From the NCBI GenBank assembly GCA_024515975.1, contig JAMSKV010000001.1, positions 62,001-126,000 on the forward strand: a stretch of 64,000 bases of DNA, in the 5' to 3' direction. The DNA comes from Endosaccharibacter trunci (GTDB lineage Bacteria > Pseudomonadota > Alphaproteobacteria > Acetobacterales > Acetobacteraceae). Positions within the stretch are counted from its first letter, which is position 1. The number at the start of each line of letters is the position of its first letter. The notes beneath the pieces were generated by a model. That model saw only the letters and a list, made by a program, of their open reading frames with translations. It made no database searches and was not told where the DNA came from. Positions 16,760 to 25,222 of the stretch are shown in pieces. Made by a program: the position numbers and the translations under genes.

Positions 16760-18109
16760 ATGACACACGCCCTTCCCGCCGATGCCCGTCCGCTCCTCGT
16801 CCGCGCGCCTGGCGCGCCCCTGTCCGGCCGGATCAGGGTGCCGGGCGACAAGTCGATCTCGCATCGCGCGCTGATGTTCGCCGGGTTGGCCTGGGGCGAA
16901 ACCCGGATCGACGGGCTGCTGGAAGGCGAGGACGTGCTGCGCACGGCAGCGGCGATGCGGGCGCTGGGCGCGGAGATCCGGCGCGAGGGCGACGGACGAT
17001 GGGTGGTCCGCGGCGCCGGCCTCGGTCGCCTGCGCGAACCGGAGGACGTGCTCGACATGGGCAATTCCGGCACCGCGGCGCGGCTTCTCGCCGGCATCCT
17101 CGCCAGCCATGGGCTGCATTCGGTGATGACCGGCGATGCCAGCCTGCGTCGCCGGCCGATGGCGCGCGTGATCGGGCCGCTCGCGGGAACCGGCGCGGTG
17201 TTCGCGTCGCGCGAAGGCGGCCGGCTGCCGTTGTCGATCTCCGGCCGGGCCGATCCCGCGCCGCTGCATGTCAGGATGCAGGTGGCCTCCGCGCAGGTGA
17301 AATCGGCGGTGCTGCTGGCCGGGCTGAACGCGCCGGGCGAGACCGTCGTGGAAGAACCGGTGCCGACTCGCGACCACAGCGAGAACATGCTGCGCCATTT
17401 CGGCGCCGATCTGTCCGTGGAGACGGACGGTGCGGGCGGACGGCTGATCCGGCTGCAGGGGCGTCCCACCCTGATCGCACGCGACGTGTCGGTGCCGTCC
17501 GACCCGTCCTCGGCCGCGTTTCCGCTGGTGGCGGCGCTGCTGGTGCCGGGATCCGAGGTGTTGATCGAGGCGGTCGGCCTCAACCCGCTTCGCACCGGGC
17601 TGTTCACCACGCTGCGGGAGATGGGCGCCGCTCTGGCGATCGAGAACGAGCGGATCGAGGGCGGAGAGCCGGTCGGCGATCTGCTGGTGCGCGCCTCGGC
17701 CTTGCGCGGCGTGGTGGTGCCGGCGCAGCGCGCGCCCAGCATGATCGACGAGTATCCGGTGCTGGCCGTCGCGGCGGCCTTCGCCGAGGGCGAAACGCGC
17801 ATGTGTGGTCTGGACGAGCTGCGCGTGAAGGAAAGCGACCGGTTGAGCGCGACCGTCGCGCTGCTGCAGGCCAATGGCGCCCAGGTGCGTGTGGAAGGCG
17901 ACGACATGATCGTGGTCGGACGCGGGGCGTCGGCGCTGGGCGGCGGCGAGGTGCGGACCCAGATGGACCATCGCCTGGCGATGAGCGGCGTGGTGATGGG
18001 GCTGGCCGCGGGCAGGCCGGTCGCCGTGGACGATGTCGCCTTCATCGACACCTCGTTTCCGGGCTTCGTCCCGCTCATGAACGCGCTGGGCGCGGGATTG
18101 TCCGCGTGA
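16760..18109 (+). CDS. aroA: 3-phosphoshikimate 1-carboxyvinyltransferase (EPSP synthase), class II-like
   Basis: 449 residues forming two inverse alpha/beta domains; it joins PEP to shikimate-3-phosphate. Seen: GDKSISHRAL (residues 29-38), GLLEGEDVLRTAAAMRALGA, GNSGTAARLL (101-110), LRRRPM, ASAQVKSAVLLAGLNAPG, APSMIDEYPVLAVAAAFAEG and LRVKESDRLSA. The strings after residue 150 look like the class II enzymes typified by Agrobacterium CP4. At the position where CP4 has the glyphosate-tolerance Ala (GNAAT) this protein has Gly104 (GNSGT), so glyphosate sensitivity is expected by that criterion. The stop overlaps the cmk start (GTGA). Confidence 0.95.
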   Translation: MTHALPADARPLLVRAPGAPLSGRIRVPGDKSISHRALMFAGLAWGETRIDGLLEGEDVLRTAAAMRALGAEIRREGDGRWVVRGAGLGRLREPEDVLDMGNSGTAARLLAGILASHGLHSVMTGDASLRRRPMARVIGPLAGTGAVFASREGGRLPLSISGRADPAPLHVRMQVASAQVKSAVLLAGLNAPGETVVEEPVPTRDHSENMLRHFGADLSVETDGAGGRLIRLQGRPTLIARDVSVPSDPSSAAFPLVAALLVPGSEVLIEAVGLNPLRTGLFTTLREMGAALAIENERIEGGEPVGDLLVRASALRGVVVPAQRAPSMIDEYPVLAVAAAFAEGETRMCGLDELRVKESDRLSATVALLQANGAQVRVEGDDMIVVGRGASALGGGEVRTQMDHRLAMSGVVMGLAAGRPVAVDDVAFIDTSFPGFVPLMNALGAGLSA

Positions 18110-18762
18110 GCGGGCGGCTGGTGATCGCGGTGGACGGGCCGGCAGCGGCGGGCAAGGGCACGCTCGCGCGTGCGTTGGCCGACGCGCTCGGTCTGCCTTA
18201 TCTGGATACCGGCCTGCTGTATCGCGCGGTTGGGCGCCGCATGCTCGATGCCGGCCTGTCGCCCCACGAGGATGCGGAGCCGGCGGCGCGGGCACTGCAG
18301 CCGGAGGATCTGCGCCGCACCGATCTGCGCACGCCCGAGGTGGACCGTGCCGCCAGCGCGGTCGCGTCGCAGCCGGCGGTGCGGACGGCGCTGCTGCAGT
18401 TCCAGCGCGGCTTCGGCGCCGAGCACGGCGCGGTGCTGGATGGGCGCGACATCGGCACGGTGATCTTTCCGGACGCCAGGGTGAAGCTGTTCGTGACGGC
18501 CTCGACCCGCTCGCGCGCGGAACGGCGGTGGAAACAGATGCGCGGCGACGCGCCGGTTGACGCCGCCGGGCGCGCGGCGGCGATCGACGCGGTGGAGGCC
18601 GAATTGCTGGCCCGCGACGCCGCCGACAGCGCGCGCGCCACGGCCCCGTTGCGTCCGGCCCCCGACGCCGTGGAGATCGACAGCGACGCCCTGGACGCCG
18701 ACGCGGTGCTGCGGGAAGCGCTTCGGATCGTGCAGGCGCGACTGGCCGAAAGCGGCGGCTGA
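18106..18762 (+). CDS. cmk: Cytidylate kinase
   Basis: 218 residues, (d)CMP kinase. The P-loop AVDGPAAAGKGTLARALA is at residues 7-24, YLDTGLLYRAVGR is the CMP-binding segment, and LDGRDIGTVIFPDARVKLFV matches the conserved DGRDIGT..FPxAxxK stretch. The LID region is about 140-165 (ERRWKQMRGD). The gene begins with a GTG inside the aroA stop (GTGA overlap), so the pair is translationally coupled. The order aroA-cmk-rpsA is standard for Proteobacteria. Confidence 0.94.
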   Translation: MSGRLVIAVDGPAAAGKGTLARALADALGLPYLDTGLLYRAVGRRMLDAGLSPHEDAEPAARALQPEDLRRTDLRTPEVDRAASAVASQPAVRTALLQFQRGFGAEHGAVLDGRDIGTVIFPDARVKLFVTASTRSRAERRWKQMRGDAPVDAAGRAAAIDAVEAELLARDAADSARATAPLRPAPDAVEIDSDALDADAVLREALRIVQARLAESGG

Positions 18763-18889
18763 GGGTCTCCGTCGGCGCTCGTTCCGGGGAGTCGCGACGG
18801 GCGAGTGCCGTCCGTGCGGCGCGCGCGGGGGGGCGGCATGTGTTTCCGCTTGAAACCGCTTCGAGCCGCTCTCACACTGGCGCGGCGGA

Positions 18890-18920
18890 CGGGGGCGATC
18901 CGGCCAGGACTGCGCCCCCG
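18890..18920. terminator. GC-rich hairpin downstream of cmk
   Basis: CGGGGGCG at 18890-18897 and CGCCCCCG at 18913-18920 form an 8-bp perfect stem with a 15-nt loop. It lies after cmk and just beyond the end of the small minus-strand reading frame at 18934. It lacks a T tract in either direction, so it may act with Rho or as an mRNA-end stabiliser. Confidence 0.35.
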
Positions 18921-18933
18921 CCTGATTCCAGGC

Positions 18934-19062
18934 CTACAGGTTGTGCAGGGCTCTCCATGCGGCTGCGACCGCATCGAGAGTTCCTGCCGCCGCCGTGAGC
19001 AGCGCGGTGATCGCGCCCAGCATGGCCACGAGTTGCCCCACCTTCGGCCTCGGTCTGCTCAT
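18934..19062 (-). CDS. Probable 42-residue membrane peptide
   Basis: A short frame not overlapped by a larger gene. It starts at the ATG at 19060-19062 with a good ribosome-binding site (GGGGAGG, 5 bases before the ATG on the minus strand). The product begins with a basic, Pro-containing patch (MSRPRPKVGQ), followed by an unbroken hydrophobic helix of about 25 residues (LVAMLGAITALLTAAAGTLD) and an amphipathic end (AVAAAWRALHNL). That layout is typical of small inner-membrane proteins. I know no named family. It sits between cmk and rpsA on the opposite strand. Support is the ribosome-binding site plus the coherent hydrophobic profile; conservation cannot be tested here. Confidence 0.5.
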   Translation of the reverse strand: MSRPRPKVGQLVAMLGAITALLTAAAGTLDAVAAAWRALHNL

Positions 19063-19512
19063 CCAAGCCTCCCCGAGAGTGATCGAACCCCCTTCACGCC
19101 GACGTTCCGACCCGAAAATCCTCTCCGGGACGGTCCGCCTGCGAGAGGGGGCGTGGGCAGTATGACCCTGCCAAACGGCAGTTGAAACAGGAAACCGCCG
19201 CCTCGCAGCTAATTTGTTTTTGTTTTGTTCTTATGGTTGAGACGGACGCGGAAATCGGGTGCCAGGGTCACGATCTTGTTCGCCGGCAAGCGGGCGATCT
19301 TCCTTGACATCAGGCCAGGCAAAGGTGTTTGTCCGCGGCGCAGGTTTTTCCCGTCCGGGCGAGACCCGCTTTGTCGCAACCGGCCCCTCGGGCGATCCTT
19401 TCGCTCCCGTTTCGGGCAAGACGTTCTGTTGCCGGAAGGCACGCAGGGCGCAGAACCGTCCACGAAGACGCGCCCGGCGCGGTTCGTGTCGCACACAGGA
19501 ACGTTCCACCAC
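19063..19512 (+). promoter_or_regulatory. Long upstream/leader region of rpsA
   Basis: 450 bases without a convincing gene. A T-rich run (TTTGTTTTTGTTTTG, from 19213) is the most AT-rich spot of the neighbourhood and could end transcripts coming from cmk or serve as an AT-rich upstream element. A consensus -35 hexamer TTGACA lies at 19304-19309, but the hexamers 17-18 bases further on (GTTTGT/TTTGTC) are poor -10 boxes. If transcription starts near there, the rpsA leader would be about 170 nt, long enough for the S1 autoregulation known in enteric bacteria. I see no conserved leader motif I can name. The rpsA ribosome-binding site AGGA is at 19498-19501. Confidence 0.4.
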
Positions 19513-21228
19513 ATGGCTTCAGCCGCAGTTTCCCAAGACCATTTCGGGGGCGAGGATTTCGCGTCCCTTCTCGACGAGTCCCTCGGCCGCGATGTCGGCT
19601 TCGACGGGTCCGTCGTCCGGGGCACCGTCATCCGCCTCACCGACGAGTTCGCGATCGTCGATGTCGGCCTCAAGAGCGAGGGCCGCGTCGCCCTGAAGGA
19701 ATTCGGCGTTCCGGGCACCGACCATGAGGTCAAGCCGGGCGACGTCATCGAGCTCTATGTCGAGCGCTACGAGGACCGTGACGGCGCGATCGTGCTGTCG
19801 CGCGAGAAGGCCCGCCGCGAGGAAGCCTGGACCAACCTGGAAAAGGCGTTCGAGGCCAGCCAGCGCGTTCAGGGCACCATCTACGGCCGGGTCAAGGGCG
19901 GCTTCACCGTCGATCTCGGCGGCGCCATGGCGTTCCTGCCGGGCTCCCAGGTCGATATCCGTCCGGTGCGCGACGTCGGCCCGCTGATGGGCTCCCCGCA
20001 GCCGTTCCAGATCCTGAAGATGGACCGCGCCCGCGGCAACATCGTGGTGTCGCGCCGTGCGGTTCTGGAAGAGACCCGCGCGGAGCAGCGTTCGGAGCTG
20101 ATCCAGGGCCTCAAGGAAGGCATGATCCTGGACGGCGTGGTGAAGAACATCACCGATTACGGCGCCTTCGTGGATCTGGGCGGCGTGGACGGGCTGCTGC
20201 ACGTCACCGACATCGCCTGGAAGCGCATCAACCACCCGAGCGAGGCGCTGCAGATCGGCCAGCAGGTTCGCGTGCAGGTGATCCGCTTCAACAGCGACAC
20301 GCAGCGCATCAGCCTGGGCATGAAGCAGCTCGAGGCCGATCCGTGGGAAGGCGTGGCGATCAAGTATCCGCCGGGCGCCCGCTACAGCGGCCGCGTGACC
20401 AACATCACCGACTACGGCGCCTTCGTGGAGCTGGAGCCGGGCGTCGAGGGTCTCGTGCACGTCTCCGAGATGAGCTGGACCAAGAAGAACGTCCATCCGG
20501 GCAAGATCGTCGCCACCTCGCAGGAAGTGGACGTGATGGTGCTGGACGTGGACAGCTCCAAGCGCCGCATCTCGCTCGGCCTGAAGCAGGTTCAGCGCAA
20601 CCCGTGGGAGCTGTTCGCCGAGGAGCACAAGATCGGCTCCACCGTCGAGGGCGAGATCCGCAACATCACCGAGTTCGGTCTGTTCGTCGGCATCTCCGCC
20701 GACATCGACGGCATGGTGCACATGTCCGACCTGTCCTGGGACGAGTCGGGCGAAGCGGCCATGGCGCATTTCGAGAAGGGCCAGGTCATCCAGGCGAAGG
20801 TGCTGGATGTGGATGTCGAGAAGGAGCGCATCTCGCTCGGCATCAAGCAGCTGCATGACGACCCGGCCGCCGACTCGCTGTCGCGCGTCAACAAGGGCGC
20901 CATCGTCACCTGCATCGTCACCGCGGTTCAGGCGAACGGCATCGAAGTGAAGGTGGACGACGTGCTCACCGGCTTCATCCGCCGCGCCGAGCTGGCCCGC
21001 GACAAGGCCGAGCAGCGCCCCGAGCGCTTCGCGGTCGGCGAGAAGGTCGATGCCAAGGTGGTGTCGGTCGATCGCGCCGCGCGCAAGCTGGCCCTGACCA
21101 TCAAGGGCCGCGAGATGGAAGAGGACAAGGCCGCGATCAACGAGTACGGCTCGTCCGACAGCGGCGCTTCGCTGGGCGACATCCTGTCGGCCGCGATCCG
21201 TCGCCGCTCCACGCAGCTTCCGGAGTAA
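19513..21228 (+). CDS. rpsA: 30S ribosomal protein S1
   Basis: 571 residues, the normal length for alphaproteobacterial S1. Six S1/OB-fold repeats are visible; three share the near-identical run G.V.NITDYGAFV(D/E)L followed by GLVHV(S/T)(E/D)(M/I)(S/A)W, and a fourth has NITEFGLFVGISADIDGMVH. It starts MASAAVSQDHFGGEDFASLL at the ATG at 19513, preceded by AGGA 11 bases upstream. S1 unwinds and delivers mRNA to the 30S subunit. Codon use is strongly biased to C-ending codons, as expected for a highly expressed gene. The gene ends in a strong terminator pair. Confidence 0.96.
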   Translation: MASAAVSQDHFGGEDFASLLDESLGRDVGFDGSVVRGTVIRLTDEFAIVDVGLKSEGRVALKEFGVPGTDHEVKPGDVIELYVERYEDRDGAIVLSREKARREEAWTNLEKAFEASQRVQGTIYGRVKGGFTVDLGGAMAFLPGSQVDIRPVRDVGPLMGSPQPFQILKMDRARGNIVVSRRAVLEETRAEQRSELIQGLKEGMILDGVVKNITDYGAFVDLGGVDGLLHVTDIAWKRINHPSEALQIGQQVRVQVIRFNSDTQRISLGMKQLEADPWEGVAIKYPPGARYSGRVTNITDYGAFVELEPGVEGLVHVSEMSWTKKNVHPGKIVATSQEVDVMVLDVDSSKRRISLGLKQVQRNPWELFAEEHKIGSTVEGEIRNITEFGLFVGISADIDGMVHMSDLSWDESGEAAMAHFEKGQVIQAKVLDVDVEKERISLGIKQLHDDPAADSLSRVNKGAIVTCIVTAVQANGIEVKVDDVLTGFIRRAELARDKAEQRPERFAVGEKVDAKVVSVDRAARKLALTIKGREMEEDKAAINEYGSSDSGASLGDILSAAIRRRSTQLPE

Positions 21229-21230
21229 TC

Positions 21231-21291
21231 CTTCCGTCCTTTCGGACGGAAGACGGGGAAGGGCGGCGCCAGCGATGGCGTCGCCCTTTTT
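21231..21291 (+). terminator. Tandem hairpins ending the rpsA transcript
   Basis: Hairpin 1 is CTTCCGTCC (21231-21239), loop TTTC, GGACGGAAG (21244-21252), a perfect 9-bp stem. Hairpin 2 is AAGGGCGGCGCC (21259-21270), loop AGCGAT, GGCGTCGCCCTT (21277-21288) with one wobble pair, running into TTTTT (21287-21291). The second is a textbook intrinsic terminator. The first stabilises the end or acts as a pause. Confidence 0.85.
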
Positions 21292-21361
21292 CATGTCACG
21301 TCGCGCTGGCGCCGAAGATACGGTCTGTTACGGTCCCGTATTCTTGTCGGAAATCAGTGCC

Positions 21362-22267
21362 ATGCGAGTCGTCGTTCCGCTCCTCTGCGCCTTGCTGCTC
21401 GTGCCGGTGGCCGGCCGGGCCGCGCCTTCCGAGGACTGGTTCACGGCGCCGTCGGACAGCCATGCCGTTCCGCGCAGACCGCCCGCGGACCACGCCGCCT
21501 TGATGAGCAGCTTCGCGCCGTTCTACCGCGTCGGCCCCTCCAGCATCGGCTACAGCGATGCGGTGGTGATCGATACCGAATCCACGATGCGTCAGGTGTT
21601 CAGCGTCACCGCCCCGTTCCAGCATGCCGAGGTGCCGCTGCCGGCCGGCAACTGGACGGTGGTCTCCGTCGCCACGGAGGCGTCCGTCGACGACGGTCCC
21701 GCCGGGATGGATACGGTTCTGGCCAGGCTGGAAGGCCACACCGTCACCGGGCTGATGCTGATCCGCGGCGCGGACCGCAAGAAGCCCGGCACCCTTCTCG
21801 CCCTGCCGCCGAACCGCTTCTGCGACAGCCACGACCGCTATGCGACCGGCCGTCTCACGCCGGCGCGCGACGGGCATGATTTCTGCTGGTTCGTTTCCGA
21901 GGAAACCGATCCCAACCTGCTCTGGACCCTGCCGGAGATGCCGGCGGCCCTTCGCTATGCGGTGGGCACGCTGAACAAGACCGGCGACAGGTTGCCGCAC
22001 GCTCTGGTCGGCGCGACCATCTTCCGCATCGAGAACAATCGCTGGATCGAGATCACCACCTTCAGCGATCCGTCGCGCTCCGGCGTGCCGGACGCCCACG
22101 GAATGCGGCGCCCGGCCGCCATCGCCATGGCCGATCCCGCCATGCGCGCCTTCGTGGATCGGCTGGTGCGCTGGACCCAACAGCGCGCGACACTGATCGC
22201 CCATCTCGGCCCGTCGCGCCGCAGCCCGGAGGAGGTCGCGGCGATCAATCTGGAGGCGCCGCAATAG
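21362..22267 (+). CDS. Exported protein of unknown function
   Basis: 301 residues. A clear signal peptide (MRVVVPLLCALLLVPVAGRA, cleavage near AAP) shows export. The mature part is about 280 residues with several Trp and two Cys residues (NRFCDSHDRYATG, GHDFCWFVSEETDP), a plausible disulfide pair in the periplasm. Recurrent phrases such as PLPAGNWTVVSVATEA and LEGHTVTGLMLIRG suggest a beta-rich fold. I recognise no named domain. It starts at the ATG at 21362, 71 bases after the rpsA terminator, so it has its own promoter. A second exported protein follows 68 bases downstream. Confidence 0.75.
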   Translation: MRVVVPLLCALLLVPVAGRAAPSEDWFTAPSDSHAVPRRPPADHAALMSSFAPFYRVGPSSIGYSDAVVIDTESTMRQVFSVTAPFQHAEVPLPAGNWTVVSVATEASVDDGPAGMDTVLARLEGHTVTGLMLIRGADRKKPGTLLALPPNRFCDSHDRYATGRLTPARDGHDFCWFVSEETDPNLLWTLPEMPAALRYAVGTLNKTGDRLPHALVGATIFRIENNRWIEITTFSDPSRSGVPDAHGMRRPAAIAMADPAMRAFVDRLVRWTQQRATLIAHLGPSRRSPEEVAAINLEAPQ

Positions 22268-22335
22268 GACGCGATCGTTCCGAGCCGGCAATCATGCTCT
22301 AGGATCGGGGCGCAACCAGCACCGAGCCGATTCCC

Positions 22336-23478
22336 ATGCCCTTCGCCATCCGTTCTCCGTCGCGTCTCCGATCCGCCGTTCTACGTCTGGTGCCAGCCTT
22401 GATCCTGATCGCGACGCCCGTCGCGGTTCGGGCGGAGGCGCCGCGCCTGGTGGTGCTGGACGATGACGGGTTCGGGCTGGCGCAGACCATGGTGATCTCG
22501 GCGCCCGGCGTGCGCGTGCTTGGCATCACCGGCGTGAGCGGCGATCAGTGGGCGAAGGAGGTCACGGCGCACCAGCTGCGTGGGGTGGAGATCGCCGGAC
22601 GCACCGACATTCCCGTGGTGCCGGGCGCCACCTTTCCCTTGCGGAACTCGGAAGCGCTGACCGAGCGCTGGGAAGCGCTCTACGGCAAGCTGGTCTGGAA
22701 GGGCGCCTGGATGAAACGCTGGGTGGAGCCCACCGACCAGAAGCTTCCGCCCTACCACGGGCCGGACGTGGTGCCGGACCTTCCGGAGGGCAACCCGACC
22801 CACAAGGCGGCGAACGAGCTCGCCGCCAACTTCCTGCTGCGCACCGTGCATGCGTATCCGGGTCAGGTAACGATCATCGCCACCGGCCCGTTCACCAACC
22901 TCGCTTTGGCGCAGAAGCTCGATCCCGCCTTCGCCGGCCTGGCGAAGGAGCTGGTCTACATGGGCGGCAGCCTGAACCCGCGCCAGCGCCTGCCCGGCAA
23001 GGTGGCGACCCAGTTCGCGCGCGAGTTCGACAACTCGCCCCGTCGCGAGTTCAACATCCGCTTCGATCCCGAGGCGGCCAGCATCGTGATGCGCGCGCCC
23101 TGGAAGCGGATCGTGATGGTGCCGGTCGACCCGTCCACCCAGACGGAGCTGTCGGCGGCGCTGCTGGCGCGCCTGTCCGCGGCCGATACGCCGGTGGCGC
23201 GCGCCCTGCGCGGCCATCCAGCCGGGTTTCCGCTCTGGGACGAGATCGCCGCCGCGGTGTGGCTCGATCCGACCCTGATCACCCTGTCGCGTGAGGCATA
23301 TGTGGACACCAACACCGAGTTCGGGCCGGGTTACGGCGATATCCTGAGCTGGAACGAGGGCTATCAGCCGGGTCTCGGCGAGCAGAAGGAGCTGGTGGTG
23401 GAGGAGGTGGACGTGCCGCGCCTGGAAGCGCTGATGCAGCGGCTGGTGGACTCGCCCGTCCGTCCGGCGGCGCGGTGA
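22336..23478 (+). CDS. Exported nucleoside hydrolase (IUNH superfamily) with altered active-site motifs
   Basis: 380 residues with a signal peptide (RLVPALILIATPVAVRA). The body is nucleoside-hydrolase-like: GITGVSGDQWAKEVTAHQL, TIIATGPFTNLALAQKLDP, ELVYMGGSLNP and REFNIRFDPEAASIVMRAPW are the family's conserved blocks. Two hallmark sites differ. The N-terminal calcium motif DTDxGxDDA is replaced by LDDDGFGLAQT. The C-terminal HDPLA catalytic segment is replaced by LWDEIAAAVWLDPTLIT, with Trp for His. These may define a subfamily with altered substrate or metal use. Export suggests scavenging of periplasmic nucleosides, but this is inference. Confidence 0.75.
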   Translation: MPFAIRSPSRLRSAVLRLVPALILIATPVAVRAEAPRLVVLDDDGFGLAQTMVISAPGVRVLGITGVSGDQWAKEVTAHQLRGVEIAGRTDIPVVPGATFPLRNSEALTERWEALYGKLVWKGAWMKRWVEPTDQKLPPYHGPDVVPDLPEGNPTHKAANELAANFLLRTVHAYPGQVTIIATGPFTNLALAQKLDPAFAGLAKELVYMGGSLNPRQRLPGKVATQFAREFDNSPRREFNIRFDPEAASIVMRAPWKRIVMVPVDPSTQTELSAALLARLSAADTPVARALRGHPAGFPLWDEIAAAVWLDPTLITLSREAYVDTNTEFGPGYGDILSWNEGYQPGLGEQKELVVEEVDVPRLEALMQRLVDSPVRPAAR

Positions 23479-23530
23479 GGCGAAGCGGTTTCGCTTGACC
23501 GCGGCGCTGTTCCGGCGGAATCAACCGCCC

Positions 23531-24049
23531 ATGAGCGCCGCAGACAAGGTCAACCGGTTCGATGCCTGGCTGCTGGACCGTGTGTTCCAGCCGGTGGTGG
23601 ATCGCCTGCCGGAGAAGCCGTCCGGTTTCGATATCGGTTTGAGCATGCAGCTCGGCGCCGTGGTGCTGGATGCGGCCTGTCTGGTCGCCATGGTCGCGAC
23701 CGGCCGGATCGGCTTCGCCGGCATGATCTGGAACGCGATGACCTGGGTGTTCGCCGTGTTCTTCTATATCGCCATCCTGCGCATGCGCCCGCTGGTCCGT
23801 CCCGGCCACGCCAATCCGCTGCGCTTCATGCTGCAGGGGCTGCGGCCTTTGGCGATCCCGTTCGCGATCTACAGCTTCTGGCTCGTGGTCCACGCTCCGG
23901 TGGTGCTGATGCTGGCGATGGAATTCAACGCCCTGGCCAATCTGGTCTATCTGCTCGGGCTGTATCTGATCTCGTGCCAGCCGCGCCCGCCGGCCTACAA
24001 GAGGACTGTCGATATCTGGAGCAGGGGGGTCTCGCGGTCCGGGTTGTAA
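23531..24049 (+). CDS. Small polytopic membrane protein
   Basis: 172 residues from the ATG at 23531; a TTG at 23495 would add 12. Residues 1-35 are soluble (VNRFDAWLLDRVFQPVVDRL). Four hydrophobic stretches follow: LGAVVLDAACLVAMVATG, MIWNAMTWVFAVFFYIAIL, LAIPFAIYSFWLVVHAPVVL and FNALANLVYLLGLYLI. The C-terminus is soluble. I do not recognise a family. It lies 52 bases after the nucleoside hydrolase on the same strand and may be cotranscribed with it. Confidence 0.7.
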   Translation: MSAADKVNRFDAWLLDRVFQPVVDRLPEKPSGFDIGLSMQLGAVVLDAACLVAMVATGRIGFAGMIWNAMTWVFAVFFYIAILRMRPLVRPGHANPLRFMLQGLRPLAIPFAIYSFWLVVHAPVVLMLAMEFNALANLVYLLGLYLISCQPRPPAYKRTVDIWSRGVSRSGL

Positions 24050-24176
24050 GCGCACCGAAGCTATGACGGCGTCCGGTCACCCGCCGCCGTTTCCCTCGCC
24101 TCTGCCCCCATCGGTTCACCGGAGCTTGCCCCAAGGGGGCACAGTCCGGCGCAAGGCTGGCGAGCGGGCACCGTCC

Positions 24177-24326
24177 TCAGAAATCGATGCAGCGGCCCTT
24201 CACGGTCCAGTCGCCGTAGCGTGTCGGCTGGTTTTCCTTGGGGCCGCCGATCTCCTTTTCTTCCGGCTGCTCGAGAGCAGTCCCGGCGGGATCGGGCTGG
24301 GTGGGATCGGTCTGGTCTTTGTCCAT
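24177..24326 (-). CDS. DUF1674 protein, succinate dehydrogenase assembly factor 4 homolog
   Basis: 49 residues. The C-terminal block GGPKENQPTRYGDWTVKGRC followed by IDF is the invariant signature of the DUF1674/SdhAF4 family (GGP+G.EPTR+GDWE.KGR..DF). The N-terminal half is acidic and disordered. In mitochondria and Alphaproteobacteria this family helps insert or protect the flavinylated SdhA subunit during succinate dehydrogenase assembly. The start is the ATG at 24324-24326. It is followed leftward by the convergent membrane-protein gene, with 127 bases between stops. It is not next to an sdh operon here. Confidence 0.9.
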   Translation of the reverse strand: MDKDQTDPTQPDPAGTALEQPEEKEIGGPKENQPTRYGDWTVKGRCIDF

Positions 24327-24369
24327 GGCTCGAACATAGGTGCCGTCCGCATTCGGCTCAATGTGCGCT

Positions 24370-25131
24370 CTAATGCGGGTCCTGGGCGTGCTCGAACTGG
24401 GCGATGCGTTGCTCGGCCAGGGACCGCCAGGACGCGTCCTTCGATCCCTCGGCCAGAGCGCGCCGGAACAGGGCGACAGAGGCGGGGCTGACGGCGTTGT
24501 CGGCGCGGCATTGCGCTTCCGCCGCCTCGACGGCGATCACCGGATCGAAGCCGCCGGCCAGAACCGTGCGCCACGCGGCGGCGGCCTCGCCCCAATCGCC
24601 CCGTGCTGCCTCGGTCTGGGCCAGAAGCAGATAGCCCTGGCGCGTTTCCGGCCGGTTCGGGTCCTGCCGCGACAGCGTGTCGCGCAGTTCGGCCACCAGA
24701 CGCGCATCCTCCTGTGCCCGCTCGTTTCCGGCGGCGATGCGGTTGGCGAGTGGCTGCGCGGGCAGGAAGGGATGGCCGCCGATGGCATAGAGCCCGACTG
24801 CGAGCACGGGGATCGGCAGCAGAAGCAGGAACACGGCGACGCGAGGGAGCGGACGATCCGTCACGAGAGAGGGCTCCGGCCCGGCGGCTTCGGCCAGCAG
24901 GCGCCGGTCGATCTCCAGCGCAGCGTCGCGATGGCCGGCGTCGTCCAGCAGGCCGGAGGCGGCGTCGCGATCCAGCGCCGCGCGTTGCAGCCGATGCAAC
25001 GCCAGCGCCGGCGCGCGCCGTCCGCTCAGGGTCGCCGCGCGCTTCAGCACCAGCGCCACGGGAACGAGCAACGCGGCGCAGAGCAGCGCCATCTCCAGCA
25101 GCAGGAGCGCCAACGCGACACCGCCGGTCAT
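24370..25131 (-). CDS. ccmI: Cytochrome c maturation protein CcmI (CycH)
   Basis: 253 residues. Two membrane helices flank a cytoplasmic loop: ALALLLLEMALLCAALLVPV near the N-terminus and VAVFLLLLPIPVLAVGLYAI around residue 100. The loop between them is the RLQRAALDRDAASGLLDD type seen in CcmI. The periplasmic C-terminal half (about 125-253) has TPR-like helices (RQGYLLLAQTEAARGDWGEA). CcmI presents apocytochrome c to the CcmF/H heme lyase. It is the last gene of the minus-strand ccm cluster, 91 bp downstream of ccmH. No other role is plausible in this context. Confidence 0.85.
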   Translation of the reverse strand: MTGGVALALLLLEMALLCAALLVPVALVLKRAATLSGRRAPALALHRLQRAALDRDAASGLLDDAGHRDAALEIDRRLLAEAAGPEPSLVTDRPLPRVAVFLLLLPIPVLAVGLYAIGGHPFLPAQPLANRIAAGNERAQEDARLVAELRDTLSRQDPNRPETRQGYLLLAQTEAARGDWGEAAAAWRTVLAGGFDPVIAVEAAEAQCRADNAVSPASVALFRRALAEGSKDASWRSLAEQRIAQFEHAQDPH

Positions 25132-25222
25132 GGCGAGACCCTTCCGCCAATGGTCGGATTACAGAGAAGTCGGGCTGTCCGAGAGAACCGGGTGCGGAAC
25201 GCCGCCTCGGCATGGTCGGCCA

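Noticed and set aside
18872-19066. 64-codon minus-strand frame overlapping the small membrane peptide
   Set aside because: Gly/Arg/Glu-rich without hydrophobic or domain pattern; the other frame has the ribosome-binding site and a coherent helix.
19082-19100. tRNA T-arm-like GATCGAAC string
   Set aside because: No acceptor or anticodon stems around it, and no CCA end; a chance match.
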